A stretch of 6,431 nucleotides of DNA from an uncultured Oscillibacter sp. (GCA_910578935.1 CAJTSM010000018.1:52543-58973), one strand, 5' to 3'; positions 1-6,039 are shown, counted from the first letter of the stretch. Notes: generated by a model from the letters alone, not told the origin. Translations and numbers: made by a program.

Positions 1-622
1 GGAGGAAGGTGTAGAGATGGGATTTCACATATCTGGTCTGCTCAAAACGGTTTACATACTCTCTGCGGCAGGTATAGTCGCTGATGGCGTCGTAAAACTC
101 CTTTTTGAGCTTCGGCAGTTCTTCCAAATAAAATTTGTAATATTGATTTACGAGAGAAGGATCGCTCAGAATGGCGCTTGTGTTCGTTTCAACGTTGCAG
201 AGACGGCTGTTTTGAAAGAGATGCTCCATGCCCTTGATGATGTTTTTAACATCATCAAAGAAATCGATTCTCACGTCGTGATCTTCGTCCAGGTTTTTAA
301 ACCCCGAGATATACTTGAGGAGGGGCTCAAACCCCTTTTCTAGAATAAAAGAGAAGATAACGTCACTTCCGCTGATAACAGAGAAGGGCTTCCAATGGTC
401 CTTTGCCTGCATAAATTTGTAAATGACTTCAAATTTCCGTTCATCCCGGGACTGAAAATCAAAGGATTTGGGGTCTTTCAGGTGAAGGGAGCCGAAGGAT
501 TCTGTTTTGAGAATCTTTGCCGTAGTAGAGCAGCCCGAACCGGTCCGCCCTGTCAGGCCGACGATGATCAAAGAGTGCCGCTGCTCAAACGCGTTTTGTA
601 CGGAGAGGTGGTAATCGCTCAT
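1..622 (-). CDS. P-loop NTPase/kinase-like protein, C-terminus outside window (candidate DcdV/AvcD-type dCTP deaminase)
   Basis: An open frame reads from ATG at 622 down to base 1 without a stop, giving 207 residues of a partial protein. The start is supported by AAAGGA (634-639 on the complement), about 11 bases upstream, and by a good promoter at 725-753. Residues 18-24 form a hydrophobic beta strand leading into GLTGRTGSGCST (22-33). This is a Walker A loop in which the usual lysine of GxxxxGK[ST] is cysteine (C31). The rest is charged and mostly helical, with no membrane segment or signal peptide. A P-loop kinase-like N-terminus of this style is known from anti-phage dCTP deaminases (DcdV/AvcD), which carry a zinc deaminase domain after it; that half would lie beyond base 1. 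The gene is clearly more AT-rich than the operon to its right, which fits horizontal acquisition. The coding frame is solid; the family call is tentative and another atypical kinase or NTPase is possible. Confidence 0.75.
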   Translation of the reverse strand, partial: MSDYHLSVQNAFEQRHSLIIVGLTGRTGSGCSTTAKILKTESFGSLHLKDPKSFDFQSRDERKFEVIYKFMQAKDHWKPFSVISGSDVIFSFILEKGFEPLLKYISGFKNLDEDHDVRIDFFDDVKNIIKGMEHLFQNSRLCNVETNTSAILSDPSLVNQYYKFYLEELPKLKKEFYDAISDYTCRREYVNRFEQTRYVKSHLYTFL

Positions 623-724
623 AATCTGCACCGTCCTTTCTCTTGAATCTGACTGCCGCGTGGAGTCGCTCTGTGTTTAAAGTGCCTGACCCGGCGGATT
701 AACCCGGAGCGGCCCATATTATTT

Positions 725-753
725 ATTTTACCAGAAATTGGTTAATATTGCAA
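725..753 (-). promoter_or_regulatory. Sigma-A promoter of the P-loop gene
   Basis: Read on the complement, TTGCAA (748-753) is followed after exactly 17 bases by TAAAAT (725-730), which is preceded by TGG as in an extended -10. Transcription would start near 717-718 and leave a leader of about 95 nt before the ATG at 622. A perfect small palindrome, AAACTG-C-CAGTTT (764-776), sits just upstream of the -35 and could be an operator. Confidence 0.65.
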
Positions 754-908
754 GAAAAAAGAGAAACTGCCAGTTTTTTGGCGAAGCTGTCAGCCGGGTT
801 TGCTGTTTTCCTTAGAGCAGATCTCAAAAATAGGGAGAAAAGAGCAGCGTCCCGGGAATTGCATGACTGCGTTGCCGTCCTTGACGGGTGTCAGCCCGCC
901 TGCGTCCT

Positions 909-927
909 CCGGCATTCCGCCGGTTTT
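909..927 (+). terminator. Possible short intrinsic terminator or attenuator hairpin
   Basis: CCGGC (909-913) and GCCGG (919-923) form a perfect 5-bp stem with a 5-base loop, followed directly by TTTT. It lies about 100 bases upstream of the operon start, so it would only matter for a transcript starting further left. The stem and the T run are short, and the hairpin could be incidental. Confidence 0.25.
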
Positions 928-990
928 AAAACAGACTCTAGTTTTGCCAAAAAATGCCCATATGTCCTTTTCCGCCGGATTTCAACGCGA

Positions 991-1018
991 TATACTAAAT
1001 CCATCAACGATAAAGGAG
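991..1018 (+). promoter_or_regulatory. Possible operon promoter -10 and ribosome binding site of the DUF3100 gene
   Basis: TATACT (991-996) is a 5/6 match to a -10 box, but the sequence 17 bases upstream (TTTTCC) is a poor -35. Such a promoter would be expected to need an activator, which fits a nearby Crp/Fnr regulator, although no matching operator was recognised upstream. AAAGGAG (1012-1018) is a strong ribosome binding site 8 bases before the ATG at 1027 and fixes that start. Confidence 0.4.
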
Positions 1019-1026
1019 TGGGCCCC

Positions 1027-1878
1027 ATGAAAAAAGTCGAACGCGCATACGCCTCCCTGAGGGAGCGGATCAGGATGGAATGGATTCTGTATCTGCTGGC
1101 CTTCGTCTTCATCCTCATTGCGGACTCCATCGGGCAGATTAAGATTCCCGTCTGGAAGGGTACCTTCATCATCTTCCCCATCTTTTACGCCCTGTTCCTG
1201 GGCATCCTCACCGGTCCCAACGTGCTGAAAATCCTGGACGACAAGAAGGTGAAGGCGGCTTCCGGCCTGGTGGGCGTGGCGATTCTGCCCTTTGTGGCCA
1301 AACTGGGCATCAACGCCGGGGCCAACATCTCCATCGTCATCTCCGCCGGACCCGCCCTGCTGCTCCAGGAGTTCGGCAACCTCTGCACCATCTTCCTGGC
1401 CATGCCCATTGCCCTGATGCTGGGATTGAAGCGGGAGGCCATCGGGGCCACCCACTCCATCAACCGGGAGACGAACCTGGCCTTGATGCAGGACATGTTC
1501 GGCGCGGACTCCCCAGAGGCCCAGGGCAGCCTCTCCGTGTACATCGTCGGCGGCATGGTGGGCACCATTTATTTCGGTTTCATGGCCTCCATGGCCGCAG
1601 CCACCGGCCTTTTCCACCCCTATGCCCTGGGAATGGCCTCCGGCGTGGGCGCGGGCATTCTCATGAGCTCCGCCGTGGCGGCCCTCTCCGAGGTCATGCC
1701 CGCCTATGCGGACCAGATCGCCGCTATGGCCTCTGCCAGCGAGACGATCTCCGGCATTGACGGCATCTACATGGCGATTTTCCTGGGCGTGCCCCTGTGC
1801 AACTTCCTCTACCGTAAATTGGAGCCCTCACTGGGCCGCCTGACCAAGTCCGGCCGGGAACTGGCCGAAAAAAACTGA
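1027..1878 (+). CDS. DUF3100 family integral membrane protein, putative transporter component
   Basis: This 283-residue hydrophobic protein matches the DUF3100 family as I know it, an uncharacterised family of bacterial inner-membrane proteins. Family-like blocks are LLLQEFGNL (111-119), LGLKREAIGATHSINRE (132-148), DSPEAQGSLSVYIVGG (161-176) and FHPYALGMASGVGAGILM (196-213). The N-terminus is a short basic cytoplasmic segment (residues 1-18), followed by about eight to nine hydrophobic segments and a charged C-terminal tail. The glycine-rich, interrupted helices with conserved acidic and basic residues inside them are typical of secondary transporters. The ATG at 1027 has AAAGGAG 8 bases upstream; the in-frame extension to 748 lacks a ribosome binding site. 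It is the first gene of a four-gene operon, 15 bases from the next. Transport of the amidohydrolase substrate is inferred from context; no substrate is known to me. Confidence 0.85.
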   Translation: MKKVERAYASLRERIRMEWILYLLAFVFILIADSIGQIKIPVWKGTFIIFPIFYALFLGILTGPNVLKILDDKKVKAASGLVGVAILPFVAKLGINAGANISIVISAGPALLLQEFGNLCTIFLAMPIALMLGLKREAIGATHSINRETNLALMQDMFGADSPEAQGSLSVYIVGGMVGTIYFGFMASMAAATGLFHPYALGMASGVGAGILMSSAVAALSEVMPAYADQIAAMASASETISGIDGIYMAIFLGVPLCNFLYRKLEPSLGRLTKSGRELAEKN

Positions 1879-1893
1879 GGAGGAGAGCCTGTT

Positions 1894-2340
1894 ATGACGA
1901 TTAAGGATTGGATTTTTGTTTTGGCAATTTCCGGCCTGGGCATGATGACCGCCAACTTCATCGGGTTTGACGTGGCTTTTACCGAGTCCCTGCCCGGCGT
2001 GCTGGTGCTGCTGCTCATTGCCCTGTGCGCCGCAGGCCTGGCCCATGTAATTCCTCTCAAGCTGCCCACGGTGGCCTATTGCTCCATCTTAGGGCTCCTT
2101 TGCGCCTGCCCGCTGTCTCCGGTGTCTCAGTTTGTTATTGAATCCGCCGGGAAGATTAACTTCACCGCTCCGCTGACGATGGTGGGAGCCTTTGCCGGCA
2201 TGTCCATCAGCAACCAGCTGAAGATGTTCTTTAAGCAGGGCTGGAAGCTCATCATCATTACGATCCTGGTTATGACCGGCACCTTCTTCGGTTCCCTGGT
2301 GGTGGCCCAGGTGGTGCTGGGGCTGACCCATGCCATTTGA
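1894..2340 (+). CDS. Small integral membrane protein, likely partner of the DUF3100 protein
   Basis: This 148-residue, very hydrophobic protein has about four to five membrane segments (roughly 6-27, 33-53, 58-78, 91-105 and 117-145). The segment TAPLTMVGAFAGMSIS (91-106) has the proline- and glycine-rich look of a broken transporter helix, and a basic stretch near residue 110-118 precedes the last helix. I do not recognise a named family. GGAGGAG just after the upstream stop gives a strong ribosome binding site for the ATG at 1894, and the gene is packed between two membrane proteins. A small hydrophobic protein beside a larger one recalls two-subunit systems such as MadL/MadM or LrgA/LrgB; that is an analogy, not homology that I can show. 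The inferred role is the second subunit of one transporter with the DUF3100 protein. Confidence 0.8.
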   Translation: MTIKDWIFVLAISGLGMMTANFIGFDVAFTESLPGVLVLLLIALCAAGLAHVIPLKLPTVAYCSILGLLCACPLSPVSQFVIESAGKINFTAPLTMVGAFAGMSISNQLKMFFKQGWKLIIITILVMTGTFFGSLVVAQVVLGLTHAI

Positions 2341-3085
2341 GCTGATTTTGGCGGCTCTGGGGAGCTGTGCCGTGGGGCTCTTCATCGGCTGGTGCGGCGT
2401 GGCGGGCTTTCTGCTGCCCATCCTGTTTGTAAATGTCTGCGGCCTCTCTGTGACGGAGAGCCTTCTGCTGAGCTTCCTCTGCTTCGCCGTCTCCGGGGCC
2501 ATCGGCTCTTGGAATTACCGCCGCCGGGGAGAGCTGCCTCTTCGGCCCGCTCTGATTCTCTCCGCCGGAAGCCTGGCGGGGGGGCTGCTGGGGGCGGCTC
2601 TGGGGGGATTGCTGGCGGCGGAAACCGTCAAGGTGGTTCTCTACGTAGTAGTCCTTCTCTCCGGCATTGCCATCGCCGTCCGGGAGCTGCGGCCCCAAAA
2701 GGGGCGCGGGAGGGAAGACGCCTTTCCCAAGCCCCTGCCGCTGCTGGCCCTGGGCTTTGCCACGGCCCTGCTCTGCGCCCTCTCCGGGGCGGGTGGGCCG
2801 GTGCTGGTCATGCCTCTGCTGGTGGCCTTGGGCGTTCCCGCAAAAATGGCGGTAGGCGTGGCCCTGCTGGATTCCGTCTTCATCGCCCTGCCCGCCATTG
2901 CCGTGTACGGGAGCCGCTGTGATTCCCTGGCCGCACTGGTTCCCATGCTCCTGGCAGCGGTATTGGGCCACGCCGCAGGGGTTTTCGCGGGCAGCGTTAC
3001 CGCCGCCCATGTGCCCCAGTCCCTGCTGAAGCGGGGAGTGGCTGCGTTTTCGATCTGCTTTTCGCTGTGGATGCTGTTGAAATGA
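2330..3085 (+). CDS. TauE/SafE-type (former DUF81) membrane permease/anion exporter
   Basis: This 251-residue protein has about eight membrane segments and the internal duplication typical of the TauE/SafE family. The two copies of the glycine-rich motif are GWCGVAGFLLPIL (20-32) and LSGAGGPVLVMPLL (151-164). A charged linker (about 119-136, rich in R, K and E) separates the halves and should be cytoplasmic. Length is normal for the family, whose studied members move sulfite, sulfoacetate or other small organic or sulfur anions. The start overlaps the end of the previous gene by 11 bases and has only a weak ribosome binding site, so translation is probably coupled to the upstream gene. In this operon it could export an acidic product of the amidohydrolase or import a related compound. 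The family call is confident; substrate and direction are not known. Confidence 0.85.
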   Translation: MPFELILAALGSCAVGLFIGWCGVAGFLLPILFVNVCGLSVTESLLLSFLCFAVSGAIGSWNYRRRGELPLRPALILSAGSLAGGLLGAALGGLLAAETVKVVLYVVVLLSGIAIAVRELRPQKGRGREDAFPKPLPLLALGFATALLCALSGAGGPVLVMPLLVALGVPAKMAVGVALLDSVFIALPAIAVYGSRCDSLAALVPMLLAAVLGHAAGVFAGSVTAAHVPQSLLKRGVAAFSICFSLWMLLK

Positions 3086-3103
3086 AACGGGAGGTTCTTT
3101 TCT

Positions 3104-4432
3104 ATGCCGGATGATCTCCGCTGTGATCTGCTTCTTACCAATGCCCAATATCTCTCGCCGGACATGACCGTTGTGTCCGGGAAATCCATCGCCCTCCGGG
3201 ACGGGCGGATTCTGGATATTTTTGACCAGAGTCCGTGCCCATATCAGGCGGAAATCACACTCTCCGGCCGGGATCTCCTCTGGATGCCCGGCCTGGTGGA
3301 CGGACACCTCCACACCAGCCAGCAGCTTCTCCGGGGGAGGCTGCTGGATGAAAAACCCGTTATCTGGAAGCGGGTCAACGTCCCCTTTGAGAGCCGCCTG
3401 GATGAGGAGAGCTCTCGTCTCAGCGCTCTTTTGGCGGCTATGGAGATGATTTCCTGCGGCACCACCGGTTTCGTGGACGCGGGGGGAAAGTATCCGGAGA
3501 TTTACGCCGGAGTTTACCAGGCGGCGGGGCTCCGGGGCCGCCTCAGCGTCATGACCAACGACAACCCTTTCTGCCCCGAGAGTCTGCGGGCCTCTTCCGT
3601 TCCAGCGGCGGTGGACCGGCTGCGAACCATGAAGGACGCTCTTTCCGGCCTCTTGAAGCCTATTTATTCCGTTACCACCCCCACTGCCGTCAGTGAAGAA
3701 CTGCTTCGAGCGGTGTTTGAGGCGGCGGCGGAGGACGGCGTGCCTGTGGAAACCCATATGAACGAGTACGCCAGCGAGGTGACGGACTTTATTGAGCGCT
3801 ACGGAAAGCGCCCGTTTATCTGGCTGGAGGAGGAGGGACTCTTAGAGGCTCCTATGACCGCCCCCCACTGCATCTTCCTCAGCCAGGAGGAAATCGCCGT
3901 CATGGCCCGGCGGCAGATCCGGGTAGCCCACTGTCCCTTTTCCAACTGCGGCAAGGGCGTGCCGCCCACGCCTCAGCTCCTGGCAGCCGGGGTCCCGGTA
4001 GGCCTGGGGACCGACGGCTCCGCTCATGGCGGTTTGGACCTCTTCCGGGAGATGCGGCTGTTCCGGGGCGTAATGAATGCCACCCGGGGAGTGGGAACGG
4101 CGGATTCCTCCGTCATGCCCGCCGAAACCCTGCTGGCCATGGCCACCCAGGGCGGCGGGGCGGCGCTGATGGAGCCGGGACTGGGCCGCATTGAAGTGGG
4201 CGCGCCTGCGGACTTGATCGCCGTGGACACCGGCGCGCCGCATCTCTGGCCCACCCAAAACCTGGTGCATACCCTGGTGGAAAGCGCCAGCGGCGCCGAT
4301 GTACGGCATTCCATTGTAAACGGAAAACTGCTGATGAAAAACCGGGAACTGCTGAGCGTCGATGCGGACCGGGTCCGCTGGGAGGCGGAGCGGCTGTTTG
4401 AGAAACAGCCTTGGCTGCAAAGCTGGAAGTAA
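3104..4432 (+). CDS. Metal-dependent amidohydrolase, SAH/MTA deaminase - AtzB/TrzN branch (COG0402)
   Basis: This 442-residue cytoplasmic enzyme has the expected order: a small N-terminal beta domain, a TIM barrel, and a C-terminal return of the beta domain with GAPADLIAVD (367-376). Metal and catalytic residues line up with the subtype III amidohydrolases: H68-x-H70 in PGLVDGHLHTSQQLLRG, H218-x-x-E221 in ETHMNE, H255 (APHC), H276 (AHCPFSNC) and D304 in GTDGSAHGGLD. W88 and E96 sit at the spacing of substrate-side residues in S-adenosylhomocysteine/methylthioadenosine deaminases. However, the histidine of the usual HAPY/HSPY motif appears to be T191 (VTTP), so the substrate may not be an adenosine-type purine. 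The likely reaction is hydrolytic deamination or dechlorination-like attack on an aromatic or heterocyclic amine. GGGAGG lies 9 bases before the ATG. It is the last gene of the operon, 18 bases after the TauE/SafE gene, and presumably acts on what the transporters bring in. Confidence 0.85.
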   Translation: MPDDLRCDLLLTNAQYLSPDMTVVSGKSIALRDGRILDIFDQSPCPYQAEITLSGRDLLWMPGLVDGHLHTSQQLLRGRLLDEKPVIWKRVNVPFESRLDEESSRLSALLAAMEMISCGTTGFVDAGGKYPEIYAGVYQAAGLRGRLSVMTNDNPFCPESLRASSVPAAVDRLRTMKDALSGLLKPIYSVTTPTAVSEELLRAVFEAAAEDGVPVETHMNEYASEVTDFIERYGKRPFIWLEEEGLLEAPMTAPHCIFLSQEEIAVMARRQIRVAHCPFSNCGKGVPPTPQLLAAGVPVGLGTDGSAHGGLDLFREMRLFRGVMNATRGVGTADSSVMPAETLLAMATQGGGAALMEPGLGRIEVGAPADLIAVDTGAPHLWPTQNLVHTLVESASGADVRHSIVNGKLLMKNRELLSVDADRVRWEAERLFEKQPWLQSWK

Positions 4433-4442
4433 AGAAAAGAAC

Positions 4443-4471
4443 TTGTGAACCCCCTGAAACCATGCTATCAT
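4443..4471 (+). promoter_or_regulatory. Extended -10 promoter of the Crp/Fnr regulator gene
   Basis: TTGTGA (4443-4448) and TATCAT (4466-4471) are separated by exactly 17 bases, and TGC directly before the -10 makes it an extended -10. Transcription should start near 4478, giving a leader of about 45 nt to the GTG at 4523. The -10 lies in the loop and first right-arm bases of the perfect inverted repeat 4450-4483, so a protein bound there would block RNA polymerase. TTGTGA occurs again at 4490-4495. Confidence 0.5.
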
Positions 4472-4483
4472 GGTTTCAGGGGG
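4450..4483 (+). terminator. Perfect 15-bp inverted repeat: operon terminator and/or operator
   Basis: The arm CCCCCTGAAACCATG (4450-4464) is repeated as its exact complement at 4469-4483 around a 4-base loop, CTAT. In RNA from the amidohydrolase operon this makes a very stable hairpin 17 bases after the stop. The tail TATGTCTTGT is only moderately U-rich, so it is an imperfect intrinsic terminator. As DNA it is a long dyad over the -10 of the regulator promoter, as expected for autoregulation. Confidence 0.6.
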
Positions 4484-4508
4484 TATGTCTTGTGACCGCC
4501 CCCAATGG

Positions 4509-4517
4509 AAGGAGGGG
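4509..4517 (+). promoter_or_regulatory. Ribosome binding site that favours GTG 4523 over ATG 4505
   Basis: AAGGAGGGG (4509-4517) is a near-ideal ribosome binding site, with its GGAGG core 7 bases before GTG 4523. The in-frame ATG at 4505 lies upstream of this site and has no such signal of its own. Confidence 0.65.
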
Positions 4518-4522
4518 TTCTT

Positions 4523-5239
4523 GTGCGTTATGCTGAACTGTTGGGGCTGACCCCGGAACTGCGGGATTATGCGGAGCAAATCCCAGAGGAACTGGATGGG
4601 CACTTCCTTTTACGGACCTACCCCGCCCATACGCTGATCCACCAAAAGGACAGCGCCCTGGAGCGGATTGGAATTCTGCTCCAGGGCACTTTTCGGGTGG
4701 TGAATGAGTTTGAAAACGGCAATGTGTTCATGATTGAGATGAATGAACCGGTGTCTTTCATTGGGGAAGTGACGCTGCTGGCGGGGGCTTCCACCACCTC
4801 CGTCACCATAGAGACGGTGACGGACTGCCTGGTGGCTTCTCTCCCGGTGGAAACCTTTGACGCGTGGCTCCGGCGGGATATTGAGCTTCTCCGGGCCGTC
4901 AGCCGCCACGTGGCGGCGAAGCTCTACTGCTCCAGCTATAACCGGGGAGAGCGGCTGTTCTACTCAGCCAAATACGTCCTTTTGAAATATCTGGTCCGCC
5001 AGGCAGAGGAGAAAAACGTCCATTCTGCCGGGAAAGTGGTTTTAAGCAAGACCCGGCGGCAGATCAGTGAGGAAGTTGGCCTGACGGAGAAAACCATCAA
5101 CCGCACCCTCACTCAGTTTGTTAAGGACGGAGTCCTTTCCATTGAACGGGGAAAGGCCGTGTTCAACGCCGGACAATACAGCCTGGCGCTGAAAGAACTG
5201 CGGGTTTACATGTCTCAGAGTAAAAACGGTTCGGGTTGA
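4523..5239 (+). CDS. Crp/Fnr family transcriptional regulator
   Basis: From GTG 4523 this is a 238-residue protein; an ATG at 4505 would add six residues but has no ribosome binding site. Residues about 27-115 form a cyclic-nucleotide-binding-type beta barrel, with the phosphate-binding-cassette-like FIGEVTLLAG (79-88). A long dimerisation helix follows (about 115-160). The HTH_Crp domain (about 170-215) has the recognition region RRQISEEVGLTEKTINRTL (178-196) and the wing VLSIERGKAVF. The arginine-serine pair that binds cAMP phosphate in E. coli CRP is absent (GASTTSVT instead), and no FNR-type cysteine cluster is present, so the effector is probably neither cAMP nor an Fe-S cluster. It follows the amidohydrolase operon in the same direction with its own promoter, whose -10 lies within a perfect dyad, suggesting autoregulation. 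Control of the upstream transport/amidohydrolase operon is inferred from position. Confidence 0.85.
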   Translation: MRYAELLGLTPELRDYAEQIPEELDGHFLLRTYPAHTLIHQKDSALERIGILLQGTFRVVNEFENGNVFMIEMNEPVSFIGEVTLLAGASTTSVTIETVTDCLVASLPVETFDAWLRRDIELLRAVSRHVAAKLYCSSYNRGERLFYSAKYVLLKYLVRQAEEKNVHSAGKVVLSKTRRQISEEVGLTEKTINRTLTQFVKDGVLSIERGKAVFNAGQYSLALKELRVYMSQSKNGSG

Positions 5240-5262
5240 GAAAGCGCTTTTAAAGCGCTTTC
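5240..5262. terminator. Bidirectional hairpin terminator between convergent regulators
   Basis: GAAAGCGCTT (5240-5249) and AAGCGCTTTC (5253-5262) form a perfect 10-bp stem with a 3-base loop. It starts right after the stop of the plus-strand regulator and overlaps the stop codon of the minus-strand one. The plus-side tail (ATTCTTTGGCTTT) is T-rich; the minus-side tail is weaker. Confidence 0.7.
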
Positions 5263-5944
5263 ATTCTTTGGCTTTCCGAATTTGCGACAGATAACGGTAT
5301 ACGCTGGCCTGTGAACAGCACAGCCCCGCCGCCACATCTTTCACAGAGCCTTTCAGAAGAAAAATACCGCTTTCTTCCAGAGCTGAGATGATTTCCAGGC
5401 GCTCATCGGAAGTCAGCCGGCCAGCGGAAACCCCCAACCGGTCCAGTTCGTGGCTGATTGCGTCATAGGTTACGGCGTCGGTGGAGTTGCGAAAGGTTTC
5501 CGGCCTTGGGGCGGGACCTTCTTCCGGCAGTTGAGCCATGGCCTGAAAGAATTGATTCGGGTGGCACAGGGTCAGAACCTGCTGGGCAAACGCCTGAAAG
5601 CGGCTGTCGTCAAAGTTGATGCAGAGCATCCCGATCAGTTTTCCGTTCTCTTTGATGAACATGGTACTGGAGCGGAGGTCGTTGCCGGCAGCGGAGACGC
5701 CGGAGTAATGCAGACGGTAGTCCTGCCACTCGTAGCTCTCGTCTTTCAAAACGCTGAGGGCCATGTTGGTCAGCGGCGCGCCGATTTCCCGGCCGCTGAT
5801 ATAGCCGTTGGCGATGGCGATGATGGAGCGGTTTTTGTCCGTCAGGTCGTGAAGGGCCACCTCATAGTCCGGGCCCAGGGCGGCGCCCAGGAATTCCGTC
5901 AGTTTCACATACTGGCGAAGCAGGGCGTTGGTAGTGTCCGGCAT
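5261..5944 (-). CDS. YheO/DauR-type transcriptional regulator (YheO-like PAS domain + DauR-like HTH)
   Basis: This 227-residue protein has the two-domain order of the YheO/DauR family. A YheO-like PAS domain covers about residues 8-125, with the highly typical stretches LTEFLGAALGPDYEVALHDL (15-34) and GYISGREIGAPLT (47-59). A C-terminal DauR-like HTH covers about 176-223, with LTSDERLEIISALEESGIF followed by VKDVAAGLCCSQASVYRYLS. Length is normal for the family. Known members include DauR, a repressor of D-arginine use, and YheO; the PAS domain is thought to sense a small ligand. AAAGGAGG lies about 5 bases before the ATG at 5944. The gene is divergent from the gene at 6372, and both promoters face away from a shared 17-bp palindrome at 6040-6056, which suggests it controls itself and that neighbour. 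The ligand is unknown. I give no symbol because DauR orthology cannot be shown here. Confidence 0.88.
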   Translation of the reverse strand: MPDTTNALLRQYVKLTEFLGAALGPDYEVALHDLTDKNRSIIAIANGYISGREIGAPLTNMALSVLKDESYEWQDYRLHYSGVSAAGNDLRSSTMFIKENGKLIGMLCINFDDSRFQAFAQQVLTLCHPNQFFQAMAQLPEEGPAPRPETFRNSTDAVTYDAISHELDRLGVSAGRLTSDERLEIISALEESGIFLLKGSVKDVAAGLCCSQASVYRYLSQIRKAKE

Positions 5945-6002
5945 AGGGACCTCCTTTTCTGCCCATAGGGCATACGTCCTTCTGATTCTTCCTTATTTCA
6001 GT

Positions 6003-6031
6003 ATTATATTACGAAAAAGTTTCCCTGTCAA
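6003..6031 (-). promoter_or_regulatory. Consensus sigma-A promoter of the YheO/DauR-type regulator
   Basis: On the complement, a perfect TTGACA (6026-6031) and a perfect TATAAT (6003-6008) are separated by exactly 17 bases. The start would be near 5996, giving a leader of about 52 nt. That leader holds a small hairpin, TGCCC/GGGCA with a 3-base loop (5960-5972), just before the ribosome binding site. A promoter this close to consensus implies repression as the control mode. Confidence 0.8.
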
Positions 6032-6039
6032 AAAAACTT

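Larger units (their letters stand above)
623..1026. other. Divergent intergenic region between the P-loop gene and the DUF3100 operon
   Basis: About 400 bases hold no convincing gene. The left end carries the ribosome binding site, leader and promoter of the minus-strand gene. The right end carries a -10-like TATACT and the ribosome binding site of the plus-strand operon. In between are a short GC hairpin followed by TTTT (909-927), a perfect GTTTTAAAAC palindrome (923-932), and a repeated TGTCAGCC (788-795 and 889-896). The frame of the first operon gene stays open upstream to a TTG at 748, but it has no ribosome binding site there. Confidence 0.6.

Noticed and set aside
17..646. Two plus-strand open frames (17-343 and 395-646)
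   Set aside because: They are antisense to a continuous minus-strand frame with a P-loop motif, ribosome binding site and promoter; their own translations show no recognisable domain and no good ribosome binding site.
748..1026. N-terminal extension of the DUF3100 gene from TTG 748
   Set aside because: No ribosome binding site at 748, the extension is unlike a protein of this family, and AAAGGAG precisely precedes ATG 1027.
982..1617. Minus-strand 211-residue frame
   Set aside because: Antisense shadow of the DUF3100 gene, with low-complexity G/H/D/Q content.
2270..3757. 495-residue minus-strand open frame
   Set aside because: It lies across the small membrane, TauE/SafE and amidohydrolase genes, and is rich in G, P, Q, R and H as expected of the antisense of GC-rich coding sequence.
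4505..4522. ATG 4505 as the start of the Crp/Fnr gene
   Set aside because: It lies upstream of the AAGGAGGGG site, which is ideally placed for GTG 4523; kept only as an alternative.
5450..5968. Plus-strand 172-residue frame
   Set aside because: Antisense to the well-supported YheO/DauR-type gene.
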